Source: JAUVKA01 sp964465145
GTDB taxonomy: Bacteria > Bacteroidota > Bacteroidia > Bacteroidales > UBA12481
Length of the DNA stretch: 64,000 bases
Direction of reading: 5' to 3'
NCBI GenBank assembly: GCA_964465145.1
Contig: CAYXJR010000009.1
Span: 1-64,000, forward strand
Shown here one piece after another: positions 52,204-61,472 of this stretch. The notes below the pieces were generated by a model. That model made no database searches and was not told the DNA's origin. It saw only the letters and a program-made list of their open reading frames with translations. A program made the position numbers and the translations under genes. How positions within the stretch are numbered: position 1 is the stretch's first letter; each line of letters opens with the position of its first letter.

Positions 52204-53340
52204 TTACGCCTTGGCCAGGATAAACAGATCGGCGATAATTCCGTCCGCCAGAAATTTCCCCTTTTGGGTAAGAACAATTTTGTTGTTCTTGTATTCCACA
52301 AAATTACCTATGAGGAAAGGAGTAATTAATTCGAGTAATTTTTCCCAGGCCTCATATCCAAATAATTCTATGAATTCAGCTTGTGGGATACCCCACTTTG
52401 TTCGCAATCGAGTCATAATCATTTCGTTTCTTCTTATTTCCCGGTCAATTTTTTCACTTTTCAAAACCTCGCTGTTTTCCTGATCATTTTTCATCCACCG
52501 GTCAAAATCAGCGATATTCCATTGCCGGACAATACCGTTATACGAATGGGCTGAAGGCCCTATTCCAAGGTATTGTTCCCCTAACCAATATTTTATATTG
52601 TGACGGCTATATTGATTATTCCTTGCGAAATTTGATATCTCATAATGATCAAAACCTTCTCTTTCCAGTATTTTTATGGTGGCATGGAAAAAATCCAGAC
52701 TCAAATTTTCATCTGCTTCACTCATTTTACACTCTTTCAACCATTTATAAAACCTTGTTCCTTTTTCATATGTCAGGTGGTAAGCAGAAATATGCTCCAC
52801 CGGCAAGGAAACAGCCTTTTCCAGATTTTTCTCCCAGTCCTCTATTTTTTGCCCAGGTAATCCGTAAATAAGATCAATACTTATTTTTTTAAAACCAATC
52901 TCATGTGCAAACAGCACTGCATCCATTGCCTGTTTGGTATTGTGCCTTCGGTTAAGTTTTTCAAGATCTTTATCAATAAACGACTGAATACCAATACTTA
53001 ATCGATTTACTCCGTTATTAATCAGTTCATTTAAATACTTTTTATTTAAGTCATCCGGATTGGCTTCCAGGGTAATTTCCACATCCTCATTAAGTGAATA
53101 ATTGGAACGTATTTTTTTGATTATTAGATCAATACTTTTAGAATCAAGCACCGATGGAGTTCCTCCGCCAAAGTAAAGTGTGTCAATTATTTCACCTTTA
53201 AGAAAGTCTTTTCTGCTAATTATTTCTCTTATCAAGGCCTTAACAAAAGAGTTTCTATCCTCCAGGCGAAGGGTGGAATAGAAGTCACAATAATGACATC
53301 GCTGATAACAAAAGGGAACGTGTATATATATGCCCGACAT
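52204..53340 (-). CDS. hemW: HemW-like radical SAM heme chaperone
   Basis: A 378-residue radical-SAM protein formerly called oxygen-independent coproporphyrinogen III oxidase. The start MSGIYIHVPF leads straight into the cluster motif C11-x3-C15-x2-C18 (CYQRCHYC). Also present are the SAM-binding YFGGGTPSVL, the EANPDDL and RLSIGIQSF blocks, and the ISAYHLTYEKGTRFYKW region. The HemW C-terminal domain continues to the end. HemW members carry heme to membrane proteins, while true HemN has an additional N-terminal extension that is absent here. Confidence 0.93.
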   Translation of the reverse strand: MSGIYIHVPFCYQRCHYCDFYSTLRLEDRNSFVKALIREIISRKDFLKGEIIDTLYFGGGTPSVLDSKSIDLIIKKIRSNYSLNEDVEITLEANPDDLNKKYLNELINNGVNRLSIGIQSFIDKDLEKLNRRHNTKQAMDAVLFAHEIGFKKISIDLIYGLPGQKIEDWEKNLEKAVSLPVEHISAYHLTYEKGTRFYKWLKECKMSEADENLSLDFFHATIKILEREGFDHYEISNFARNNQYSRHNIKYWLGEQYLGIGPSAHSYNGIVRQWNIADFDRWMKNDQENSEVLKSEKIDREIRRNEMIMTRLRTKWGIPQAEFIELFGYEAWEKLLELITPFLIGNFVEYKNNKIVLTQKGKFLADGIIADLFILAKA

Positions 53341-53365
53341 AATATAATTAACTCAGCACAATTTA

Positions 53366-53373
53366 TATATTTG
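53366..53373 (+). promoter_or_regulatory. Candidate -7 element of the VanZ-like gene
   Basis: TATATTTG is an exact TAnnTTTG match. It lies 40 bases upstream of the ATG at 53414 in the 73-bp gap between divergent hemW and the VanZ-like gene. No clear -33 TTTG is seen. Confidence 0.45.
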
Positions 53374-53413
53374 ACTCCATTTTATAAACCCGGCAGGAAT
53401 TTGATTCTATAAG

Positions 53414-53812
53414 ATGCTAAAAAAATTATTATTTATCAGTTTGTTCTGGGCAACTTTGATACTGTTGCTGTGTTTTATACCAGGAAACGCCCTGCCTAAA
53501 ACCCCAGCTATTCCCTATTTAGATAAATTTATACACCTGGGATTATATTTCATTCTATCTGTATTCCTTATTCCAGTTTTCGACTTTTCCCATCATAAAT
53601 ATATTAGTAAAGCTGCTCCGTTTATCATCATCTTAATAACGTGTTTCTATGGAGGTATAATAGAAATTGCCCAGGAAAAATGGTTTATTAACAGGTCGGG
53701 TGATATTGTTGATTTTTACTCTGATTTAGCAGGTGGGTTATTGGCTATTATAGTCTATTATATACTCGTCAAACGCATTTTCATCAGGTGGAAAGGTATA
53801 CGAAAAGGTTAG
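53414..53812 (+). CDS. VanZ-like membrane protein
   Basis: A 132-residue membrane protein with four hydrophobic segments (about 5-22, 40-57, 65-83 and 103-121). Family features are FIPGNALP, the DKFIHLGLYFILS motif, and GGIIEIAQEKWFINRSGDIVDFYSDLAGGLLA, typical of VanZ-like proteins. Function is uncertain; vanZ confers low teicoplanin resistance in enterococci, but distant homologues like this are common and uncharacterised. It is the only plus-strand gene in the 32-55.6 kb block, and its stop overlaps the LutB-like stop by 4 bases. Confidence 0.85.
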   Translation: MLKKLLFISLFWATLILLLCFIPGNALPKTPAIPYLDKFIHLGLYFILSVFLIPVFDFSHHKYISKAAPFIIILITCFYGGIIEIAQEKWFINRSGDIVDFYSDLAGGLLAIIVYYILVKRIFIRWKGIRKG

Positions 53813-55182
53813 ATTTTGTTTCGCCATCTTTTATTGAATGATTCCTTTACAAAAACAAGAGGGGCTCTGCGGGTACCCCAGGCCTTTTTCCCCAGGCTTT
53901 TCATTGCTCTGTTTTTCCATTTTGCACTCACCCGGTCCAATCGTTTTCTTTTAAGCATGAAACGTTTATAATACCTAAAAAAGGTTTTTTCAAAACCAGC
54001 TTTATGTCCTTCCTCTACCAGCTTCTTTCTGTTCAATAATAAAAGGTGATGCAGGGGTATTTTCACCGGACAAACCTCAGTGCATTTTCCACATAAAGTT
54101 GAAGCAAAATTCAAATGTCCAGTATCTTTTGAGTTTTCCAGGTACATTGATATAACCGATCCAATAGGGCCGGAATAAACCGTATCATAAGCATGGCCGC
54201 CTATAGTTTTATATACGGGGCAATAATTCAAACAAGCACCACACCTAATGCATTTCAAGGCCACATAATGATCCTCCTGATCGAAAATATTTGTCCTCCC
54301 TGCATCTATTAGAATCAGATACATCTTCTCTGGCCCATCCGTCTCCCCTTCTCCTCTTGGTCCTGAAATAATTGAATTATAAGCAGTGATCTTTTGTCCT
54401 GTACCTACTACTGATAACAAATTCCAAAATAAATCAAGATCCGACAACCTGGGGATTATTTTTTCGATACCTGTTATAGCCAGGTGTACTTTAGGCCATG
54501 ATAAAGTCATCAGACCGTTACCCTCATTCTCTGTTAGAGCTATACTTCCAGTTTCGGCAATTAAAAAATTAGCTCCTGTAATACCCATATCAGCTATCAC
54601 AAATTGCTCCCTTAAAAATTTTCGCACAAATTTTGTTATAAACTCAGGACTAGAATTCTCCGGTGTATCAAATTTTTCCCTGAAAAGTTTTGCAACATCT
54701 TCCTTAGATTTGTGCATGGCCGGGGTAATGATGTGAAATGGTTTTTCATTGGCCTGCTGAATAATAAATTCTCCCAGATCGGTTTCAATGCTTTGTATGC
54801 CCTTATCCTCAAATACCTTGTTTAGATCCAATTCCTCACTGATCATGGATTTACTTTTCACGACCAGCTTAATCTCTTCTTTTTCAACAATATCCAGTAT
54901 GTGTTCTATGGCTTGCTTATAGTCCTTTGCCCACAAAACTTTTATGTTATTTTTCGTGGCATTTTTTTCAAACTTCAGTAATAACTGGTTCAGATTATTT
55001 AGTGTATACTCCTTTATTTCTGAGGCACTTTTTTTTGCATTATCCAGAGAACTGTAATATCCAATACCTTTTATTACCGCTTTTTTATATTGAAGGATGT
55101 TGTGATTAATAGTTTCCCTATAATCACTATCAAACCCAAATTTTTCTGATTGCCTTTTAAACTTCTGCTCCCGTAATTCCAT
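53809..55182 (-). CDS. LutB-like iron-sulfur LUD-domain protein
   Basis: A 457-residue LutB-type protein of lactate oxidation. An LUD domain (about 60-300) includes KSKSMISEELDLN, IADMGITGANFLIAETGSI and the GSGQK-like VVGTGQKIT. It is followed by two Cys-rich cluster blocks: C311-x2-C314-x2-C317-x3-C321 and C364-x2-C367-x3-C371. LutB works with LutA and LutC to oxidise L-lactate to pyruvate, but neither partner gene is nearby. It could pair with distant subunits or serve another quinone-linked oxidation. It begins 4 bases downstream of rpiB. Confidence 0.9.
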   Translation of the reverse strand: MELREQKFKRQSEKFGFDSDYRETINHNILQYKKAVIKGIGYYSSLDNAKKSASEIKEYTLNNLNQLLLKFEKNATKNNIKVLWAKDYKQAIEHILDIVEKEEIKLVVKSKSMISEELDLNKVFEDKGIQSIETDLGEFIIQQANEKPFHIITPAMHKSKEDVAKLFREKFDTPENSSPEFITKFVRKFLREQFVIADMGITGANFLIAETGSIALTENEGNGLMTLSWPKVHLAITGIEKIIPRLSDLDLFWNLLSVVGTGQKITAYNSIISGPRGEGETDGPEKMYLILIDAGRTNIFDQEDHYVALKCIRCGACLNYCPVYKTIGGHAYDTVYSGPIGSVISMYLENSKDTGHLNFASTLCGKCTEVCPVKIPLHHLLLLNRKKLVEEGHKAGFEKTFFRYYKRFMLKRKRLDRVSAKWKNRAMKSLGKKAWGTRRAPLVFVKESFNKRWRNKI

Positions 55183-55186
55183 CTTC

Positions 55187-55642
55187 TTAATCTTTCAAGG
55201 ATATTTTATCAATCCTTATCTTGTGTCTGCCTCCTTCGAATTCAGTATCTATAAAAATTCTGCATATCTGCCAGGCAATAGAAGGGGACATAAAACGTGC
55301 AGGCAAAGCACAAATATTTGCATCATTATGTGATCTTGCCAACTGAGTTATCTCTTTATTCCAACATAATGCAGATCTTATTCCACTATGCTTATTAACC
55401 ACCATGTTAATCCCATTTCCACTTCCACACATTGAAAAACCTAAATCAACGGTCTTATCAATTACGGCAACAGCCATTGGATGGGCATAATCGGGGTAAT
55501 CACAGCTGTCAGTAGAATAACATCCATAATCATGCACTTCAAAACCTTCCGATTCCAGCTTTTCTTTTAAAAATTTCTTAAGCCTGAAACCTGCATGATC
55601 AGATGCTAATCCTATCTTTTGAACTCTATTATTTTTCGACAC
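55187..55642 (-). CDS. rpiB: Ribose 5-phosphate isomerase B
   Basis: Interconverts ribose 5-phosphate and ribulose 5-phosphate. The 151-residue length is normal for RpiB. Visible are GLASDHAGF (substrate His), DYPDYAHPMA, the catalytic Cys loop FSMCGSGNGINM, and the ANICALPARFMS block. It is the promoter-proximal gene of the minus-strand block and is preceded by a 631-bp AT-rich divergent region. Confidence 0.94.
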   Translation of the reverse strand: MSKNNRVQKIGLASDHAGFRLKKFLKEKLESEGFEVHDYGCYSTDSCDYPDYAHPMAVAVIDKTVDLGFSMCGSGNGINMVVNKHSGIRSALCWNKEITQLARSHNDANICALPARFMSPSIAWQICRIFIDTEFEGGRHKIRIDKISLKD

Positions 55643-55982
55643 TTCGCTCTTTTTTTAAACAATCTTTGTAAGTTATTAATAATCAAATTATACAACTTTT
55701 TAGTATCTGCCGAAATAGAATCAACTTTAAAAATTATATATATAATAGATTGATTTATAACTATTTTAAGCTTTAAACAAATTATTAACAAGTATGTATT
55801 CTAAACTTTAAAAACTTTAAAAAGATCTCCTTGCTTTATTGATTTCTTTCTCTGTATGTAAATTATTTTCAAAATTACAAGATTTATTTTTCACTTTTCA
55901 GAACAAAAGATAAACCATTTTTTGAACCACTATTTAGCTCTTCGAAGTTGATAATTTTTCAACTCATTCAAAACTAATCCAT

Positions 55983-56001
55983 AATTAACAAGATGTTAAT
56001 T
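55983..56001. repeat. Perfect inverted repeat AATTAACA-N3-TGTTAATT
   Basis: Two 8-bp arms around AGA, built from the TTAACA hexamer that recurs in this gap. It looks like a dimeric protein-binding site. Confidence 0.55.
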
Positions 56002-56208
56002 TCTTATTTATTTATCTCATTCTCAATGAAAGGTTTTTTTATATCCTGTTAATTTCCTGTGTTAAAATCATTATAAATCCAGTCCTGTAAAATTGACATA
56101 ATTTTTATTAACACTTTCAACAGGCTATTATCATAATCATACTTTTAAATTTATAAATTATATAATAATAATAATGTCTTTGTTCACTAAGATCACCTTC
56201 TTTAAGTG

Positions 56209-56239
56209 ATTGCTGATTGAGTGATAAGTTATACCTTTA
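56209..56239 (+). promoter_or_regulatory. Candidate promoter of the MORN-repeat gene
   Basis: ATTG (56209-56212) at -33 and TACCTTTA (56232-56239) at -7 are separated by 19 bases, close to the Bacteroidota consensus TTTG-N19/20-TAnnTTTG. The start site would lie near 56245, about 30 bases before the ATG. Confidence 0.45.
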
Positions 56240-56273
56240 TCTGCTTGAATGAAAGCTTTACAGCTGGTAGACT

Positions 56274-57818
56274 ATGAAAAAGATTGGTTTTATCTGTTTG
56301 TTTATGTGTCTGGTGTTTTCAACAGAAGCCCAGGAAAGGGAAAATCTACAGGATGGTTTTACTCAGTTCTTTTATGGAACAGGGCAAGTATCCAGTGAGG
56401 GTTGGATACGCAACGGTTTACCTGATGGATCGTGGAAAACCTTTCATGTTAATGGTAAAGTAAAGTCGATAGGCCTGCGTAAAAATTTTCTATTGGACAG
56501 TGTATGGAATTTTTTTGATGATAGAGGAAATATATTAGAATCAATAAGTTACTTAAATGGAAACAAAAGCGGATACCATTACATCTTTCAAAAAATTATG
56601 GGTCCTGATTCAATAATACAGGTTTTAAAATCAAAAGAACTATTTCTCGAAAACCGCAAAGAAGGCTTGGGTTATTATTATAATGATTCAGGAAAAATTA
56701 AACTAATTAAAAGGTATAAGAGTGGGAAAAAACAAGGATTAACCAGGGAGTTTAATTCAGATAGTGTGATTCAGGTTGTGTACAAATATCACAACGACTT
56801 TCTTATAGACAGAGAATTTATCAATCAATCCGATAATCGTGGGCTTAAGCAGGGTATATGGAGAGAATACTATGATAACGACAATATAAAAACAGAGAGC
56901 CATTATAAAAATAATATTTTAAACGGATATTACCGGGAGTATGATGAAAAGGAAAGGGTGCTTGTTGCTAAGTTCTATAATAATGGACAAGTAATAGATA
57001 AGGACCCTGAAAAGGAGATCAAAGTTGAAATTGTAAATCAATATGATGAAAGCGGTAAAATTATTTCCAGCGGGGGATTTATAGAGGGTATTCCAATAGG
57101 GGTGCACCGCGAATATTCAGAAGATGAATCAGTTATTGATACCAAAGAATTTAATGAATCAGGAAACGTGATCTCTCAGGGGATTATGGACGAAAAAGGT
57201 TTAAAGAACGAATTTTGGAAATTTTATTATCCTAATGGCGCTGTTCATTTCGAAGGAAATTTTAATCAGAGTCAACGTTCGGGCCAATGGAATTTCTATT
57301 ATCCCAACGGAAAACTTGAACAGACGGGAAATTACAGGGATGGGAAAACTGATGGTTTATGGATCTGGTATTATTTGGATGGCAATATTCTTCGTGAAGA
57401 AAATTATTACCTGGGTAAGGAAGATGGAATGTCGGTTGAATATGATCAGGGAGGAAATATTATTGCCAAAGGAGAGTATATCGAGGGAAACAAAGAAGGA
57501 GAGTGGTATTTTAATGTTGGAGATCAAGTGGAAAAGGGAAATTATTCTTTTGGTTTAAAGGATGGGTTATGGATACAATACTACCTGGATGGAACAAAAA
57601 AGTTTGAGGGAAGTTATATACAGGGTAATAAGAATGGAAAACACAAAATTTATTATGAAAACGGTAAACTGAAAGAAGATCAGTATTGGGAGATGGGCTT
57701 GAGAACCAGGAACTGGAGAAAATATGATCAGGAAGGTAATGTTTTATTGTCCATGAGTTACGAAAACGATCTTCTGGTTAAGATTAATGGGGTTAAGGTA
57801 AATTTGGAAAAAGAATAA
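56274..57818 (+). CDS. Exported MORN/YwqK-type repeat protein
   Basis: A 514-residue protein with signal peptide (about 1-18, ending TEAQ) followed by about 18-20 repeats of a ~23-residue MORN-like beta hairpin. The consensus is G-x-W-x-x-Y-x-x-x-G-x-L/I-x-x-E-x-x-Y-x-x-G-x-x-x-G, for example GQWNFYYPNGKLEQTGNYRD and DGLWIWYYLDGNILREENYY. Databases often label this type 'YwqK family antitoxin', but the signal peptide and lack of any toxin gene argue against an antitoxin. It is likely an envelope or surface repeat protein of unknown function. ruvB follows 45 bases downstream. Confidence 0.85.
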   Translation: MKKIGFICLFMCLVFSTEAQERENLQDGFTQFFYGTGQVSSEGWIRNGLPDGSWKTFHVNGKVKSIGLRKNFLLDSVWNFFDDRGNILESISYLNGNKSGYHYIFQKIMGPDSIIQVLKSKELFLENRKEGLGYYYNDSGKIKLIKRYKSGKKQGLTREFNSDSVIQVVYKYHNDFLIDREFINQSDNRGLKQGIWREYYDNDNIKTESHYKNNILNGYYREYDEKERVLVAKFYNNGQVIDKDPEKEIKVEIVNQYDESGKIISSGGFIEGIPIGVHREYSEDESVIDTKEFNESGNVISQGIMDEKGLKNEFWKFYYPNGAVHFEGNFNQSQRSGQWNFYYPNGKLEQTGNYRDGKTDGLWIWYYLDGNILREENYYLGKEDGMSVEYDQGGNIIAKGEYIEGNKEGEWYFNVGDQVEKGNYSFGLKDGLWIQYYLDGTKKFEGSYIQGNKNGKHKIYYENGKLKEDQYWEMGLRTRNWRKYDQEGNVLLSMSYENDLLVKINGVKVNLEKE

Positions 57819-57863
57819 TCAAAAGCTCATAAGATATAAATCAATAGATTTTATTTTTGAATT

Positions 57864-58886
57864 ATGGAAGAGAATATAGATATCAGAACAGAAGATTTAG
57901 CTGATGAGGAAAAGGATTTTGAGCAAAAACTAAGGCCAATAAGATTTGTAGATTTTGCAGGTCAGAATAAGATAACTGATAATCTTGAGATTTTTGTAAA
58001 AGCTGCAAAAATGAGGGGTGAACCTCTTGATCATGTTTTATTTCACGGACCTCCCGGACTGGGTAAAACTACCCTGTCGTACATAATAGCAGCTGAGCTT
58101 CAAGTTGGTATTAAGGTCACTTCCGGCCCCGTTCTTGACAAAGCGGGTGATCTGGCTGGTTTATTAACGGGACTTGAAGAAGGAGATGTGTTATTTATTG
58201 ATGAAATTCATCGGTTAAGTCCTATCGTGGAAGAATACCTCTATTCTGCGATGGAGGACTACAGGATTGATATAATGATAGATAAAGGACCTGGTGCAAG
58301 GTCGATCCAGATAGATCTGAATCCTTTCACCCTGGTAGGCGCAACAACACGGTCAGGATTATTAACCAGTCCATTAAGGGCCAGGTTTGGAATCACTTGT
58401 CATTTAGAGTATTATGATAAAACAATTCTCACGGGAATAATTAAAAGATCTGCCAAAATATTACAGGTAGAAATCAGTAATGAAGCAGCAGTTGAGATAT
58501 CCAGCCGCAGCCGGGGTACACCAAGGATAGCTAATGCTTTATTGCGCCGGGTAAGGGATTTTGCCCAGGTAAAAAGTGATGGTAACATAAATTTAGAGAT
58601 TACAAAGTTCGGCCTGGATGCTTTAAAAATAGATGCCAATGGCCTGGATGATATGGACAACAGAATTCTGTATACCCTTGTGGAAAAATTTAAGGGCCGT
58701 CCGGTTGGATTATCTACTATTGCTGTTAGTGTTGGTGAAGAACCAGGTACTATAGAAGAGGTTTATGAACCGTTCCTTATACAGGAGGGTTTTATTAAAA
58801 GAACTCCGCGTGGAAGAGAAGCCACAGAAAGAGCTTTTACTCATTTAGGCAAGATTCCTAATGTTGATCAGAAACTTTTGTTTTAA
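57864..58886 (+). CDS. ruvB: Holliday junction branch migration ATPase RuvB
   Basis: Hexameric motor that drives branch migration with RuvA. The 340-residue product is full length: Walker A GPPGLGKTT (62-70), Walker B FIDEIH (111-116), sensor 1 VGATTRSGLL, arginine-finger region SPLRARFGI, and a C-terminal winged helix ending GFIKRTPRGREATERAF. No ruvA or ruvC lies in the window. It is followed 30 bases later by a secreted BNR-repeat gene. Confidence 0.98.
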   Translation: MEENIDIRTEDLADEEKDFEQKLRPIRFVDFAGQNKITDNLEIFVKAAKMRGEPLDHVLFHGPPGLGKTTLSYIIAAELQVGIKVTSGPVLDKAGDLAGLLTGLEEGDVLFIDEIHRLSPIVEEYLYSAMEDYRIDIMIDKGPGARSIQIDLNPFTLVGATTRSGLLTSPLRARFGITCHLEYYDKTILTGIIKRSAKILQVEISNEAAVEISSRSRGTPRIANALLRRVRDFAQVKSDGNINLEITKFGLDALKIDANGLDDMDNRILYTLVEKFKGRPVGLSTIAVSVGEEPGTIEEVYEPFLIQEGFIKRTPRGREATERAFTHLGKIPNVDQKLLF

Positions 58887-58916
58887 CTTTGTGGAGTGCA
58901 TACAAGAGAAAAAATC

Positions 58917-61472
58917 ATGAAAAGAATTTTTTATGCGTCTGGTTTTGTTCTGGTTGGCATTATAATAGGTATCAATCTTTTTAAAAAAGACGAAGTATAT
59001 CTACCCAAGCCTACTGATATTATTGTGGTCAAAGAAGAAGACGAAGGCTATCTTGAACGTGATAAATGGATTGAACAAATGCATTTAGCAGCTCCGGGGG
59101 ATGATTGGCGGCAAATAGATCAGGAGAATATTATCAGACTAAGAGAAACAAGAAGTGCACTGAGGAGGACTAAAACCGGACAGGAGCCGGTAGAAATTGG
59201 CCGTGGAAGACTTTTGGGGGAGTGGATTGAAAAAGGATCCCATAACCTTGCCGGAAGAATGCATTGCATTGAAGTGGATTTTGAAAATAGCCATATATAT
59301 GGCGCATCATCCGGTGGACAAATATGGAGAGGAAGCCTGGAAGGCAAAAATTGGACCAGCCTGTCGGATTATAACCAGGTGAAGGATATTGTTTTTCTTC
59401 GGGTAATGAAGACTTCAAACGGGAATACACGTATCATGATGGCTAATAGCAACGGTTCACTATCTGGTTCTAAAATATTCCAATACTCAGAGGATGATGG
59501 ACAGAACTGGCAGGGAACCAGTAGTTTGAAAAATTATAACGGCGGTAATCTTGTGAGGGCGGTGTCTCAGCCCAACGGGACTATTTACCTTTTGATGAGA
59601 AGAAGCGGAAGAAGTTATATTCTCAGATCAACCAACTTTGGCGAGGACTTTGCTGTAGTAGACAATAAACTTAGCTCTTCCATGGTGGATATTTGGACTC
59701 CCAGATTTGATATGGAAAAGTTATATTTTATAGATAAAGACGAGCTCTATTTTCTAAATAACGCAGATGAATTGGAGGCTATTGGAAATATAGGATTGAA
59801 TTTTTCTTCGGATGAGATCGAGAAGATACAACTAAATGGCTGTGTGACAAAAAGCAATACCTATTTGTATACGATGTTACGCCTGGGAAAATCGACCCGG
59901 TTTTTCCAATCAACCGACGGAGGCATATCATGGAATGCTAGAGGAGAATTATTCAAGGGACCGTTCATGTCGAACAGTTTTGGTGTTTCTACTATCAATC
60001 CTTTATTAATGGGATTTGGAGAGGTAGATACTTATCGTAGCATTGACGGAGGAGAAAACTGGCAACTCATGAATGGCTGGGGAGAATATTATCAGAACAT
60101 GACAAATAAATTACATGCTGATATCCCCGAGGTGGAGTTCATTCGTAAACCCGATGGGGGGGAGCTTTGTTTTGTCTCAACCGACGGGGGTTCTTATGTT
60201 TCAAAGGATGATCTTTCCAGTGTTCAAAATATTTCTCTTGAAGGATTACACGTTAGCCAGTATTATTCAACCTATACACATAGGGAAAATACCAATATTA
60301 TCTATGCTGGCTCACAGGATCAGGGTTTTCAGCGTGCCGTAGACAACACGGAAGGGCTTGCCAATTTTGAACAAACTATTAGTGGTGATTATGGACATGT
60401 TGTGTCAAGTGATGGTGGAAAGAGCCTATGGACCGTATATCCCGGTTTTGCTATGCGAAATCCCAGCGCAGCGGGTGGAAACTCTATTGTTACATGGGAT
60501 TTCACCGGAGAAAATCACTTCTGGATGCCCCCATTAATGGCAGATCCCTATTTCCCTGAGCGGGCATATCTGGGTGGCGGCACCAGTTCAACAGGTAATC
60601 ATCTTTGGTCTTTGGATCATCGATCTACTGGTATTATAGCAACAGAATTACCTTTTGATTTCAGCGCAGGTACAGATGCCCGGATAAGCGCCATGGGATA
60701 TTCTCCAATTAATAAAGATTACAGGTACGTATTGAACTCTTGGGGTAAATTCTTTTATTCCTCCGACCGTGGGATAAGCTGGGAAAAATCCACTAACAGG
60801 GGGCCTGATTCCCATTATTTTTATGGAAATAGCATAATTCCTGCTGTGCATGATATAAACACCATTTACCTGGGGGGTAGTGGTTATTCCGGAAGTTCTG
60901 TTTGGGTTTCCAGGGATGGGGGAAAATCTTTTGATCCAATGTCAAATGGTTTACCCAACACCCTGGTTTTCGAAATGGCCATAAATGAAGATGGAACTTT
61001 ACTTTTTGCCGCCACCGAAGTGGCCCCTTTTGTGTGGATAGCCTCTGAAAATGAATGGTTTGATTTATCAGGAGGACTAGCACCGGAACAAACATACTGG
61101 GGGGTGGATTATGTTCCAGCTATCAGAACAGCGCGTTTTTGTACTTACGGGCGAGGTATATGGGATTTTAAAATCACAGAATATACAGGTATCGAAAAGA
61201 TTTTTGCCCATATGGAAAGCATGGGTTTAAACATTTATCCTAATCCGGTGGTGGATAAGGCCAATATTGAGGTCGTGCTTCCAGTGCCCGGAGATCTTTC
61301 TATAAGGATAATGAATGGTGCAGGGCAGCAGGTGCGGGATCATCATGAGAAGAATTTACCCACCGGGCCCTATCAATATGTGCTGGAGGCACAATCTTTG
61401 AGCCCGGGAGTCTATTATATTCAGGTGATATCAGGAAACCATACGACTATAAGGAAGCTGATCCGGCAGTAA
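58917..61472 (+). CDS. T9SS-secreted BNR/sortilin-like repeat protein
   Basis: An 851-residue protein from ATG 58917 (MKRIFYASGF); the GTG at 58896 is a less likely start. It has an N-terminal hydrophobic signal or anchor (about 3-21). A large beta-propeller region (about 75-760) carries several Asp-box/BNR repeats such as STDGGISWN, SIDGGENWQ, SSDRGISWE and VSRDGGKSF. The last ~85 residues are a type IX secretion tail (NIYPNPVVDKANIEV...SPGVYYIQV...TTIRKLIRQ). It is probably exported through the T9SS to the surface or medium. Its 3' end overlaps the convergent acyltransferase gene by 26 bp. Confidence 0.88.
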   Translation: MKRIFYASGFVLVGIIIGINLFKKDEVYLPKPTDIIVVKEEDEGYLERDKWIEQMHLAAPGDDWRQIDQENIIRLRETRSALRRTKTGQEPVEIGRGRLLGEWIEKGSHNLAGRMHCIEVDFENSHIYGASSGGQIWRGSLEGKNWTSLSDYNQVKDIVFLRVMKTSNGNTRIMMANSNGSLSGSKIFQYSEDDGQNWQGTSSLKNYNGGNLVRAVSQPNGTIYLLMRRSGRSYILRSTNFGEDFAVVDNKLSSSMVDIWTPRFDMEKLYFIDKDELYFLNNADELEAIGNIGLNFSSDEIEKIQLNGCVTKSNTYLYTMLRLGKSTRFFQSTDGGISWNARGELFKGPFMSNSFGVSTINPLLMGFGEVDTYRSIDGGENWQLMNGWGEYYQNMTNKLHADIPEVEFIRKPDGGELCFVSTDGGSYVSKDDLSSVQNISLEGLHVSQYYSTYTHRENTNIIYAGSQDQGFQRAVDNTEGLANFEQTISGDYGHVVSSDGGKSLWTVYPGFAMRNPSAAGGNSIVTWDFTGENHFWMPPLMADPYFPERAYLGGGTSSTGNHLWSLDHRSTGIIATELPFDFSAGTDARISAMGYSPINKDYRYVLNSWGKFFYSSDRGISWEKSTNRGPDSHYFYGNSIIPAVHDINTIYLGGSGYSGSSVWVSRDGGKSFDPMSNGLPNTLVFEMAINEDGTLLFAATEVAPFVWIASENEWFDLSGGLAPEQTYWGVDYVPAIRTARFCTYGRGIWDFKITEYTGIEKIFAHMESMGLNIYPNPVVDKANIEVVLPVPGDLSIRIMNGAGQQVRDHHEKNLPTGPYQYVLEAQSLSPGVYYIQVISGNHTTIRKLIRQ

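Larger units (their letters stand above)
55643..56273. other. AT-rich 631-bp divergent intergenic region
   Basis: No gene is visible between divergent rpiB and the MORN-repeat gene. The hexamer TTAACA occurs six times, three per strand (plus: 55785, 55985, 56108; minus: 55994, 56047, 56060). Two copies form the inverted repeat at 55983-56001. AGTTGA (55946-55951) and TCAACT (55959-55964) make another stem, and ATTATATATATAAT lies near 55733. The right end holds the MORN gene promoter. Canonical DnaA boxes (TTATCCACA) are not seen; TTATTAACA, two mismatches away, occurs twice. Confidence 0.7.

Noticed and set aside
55643..56273. Chromosomal replication origin (oriC)
   Set aside because: The region is AT-rich and divergent, but no TTATCCACA box with zero or one mismatch was seen and dnaA is not nearby. 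Kept only as a low-certainty idea.
56274..57818. Antitoxin of a toxin-antitoxin pair
   Set aside because: The YwqK label is only a repeat-family name; the protein is exported and no toxin candidate is adjacent.
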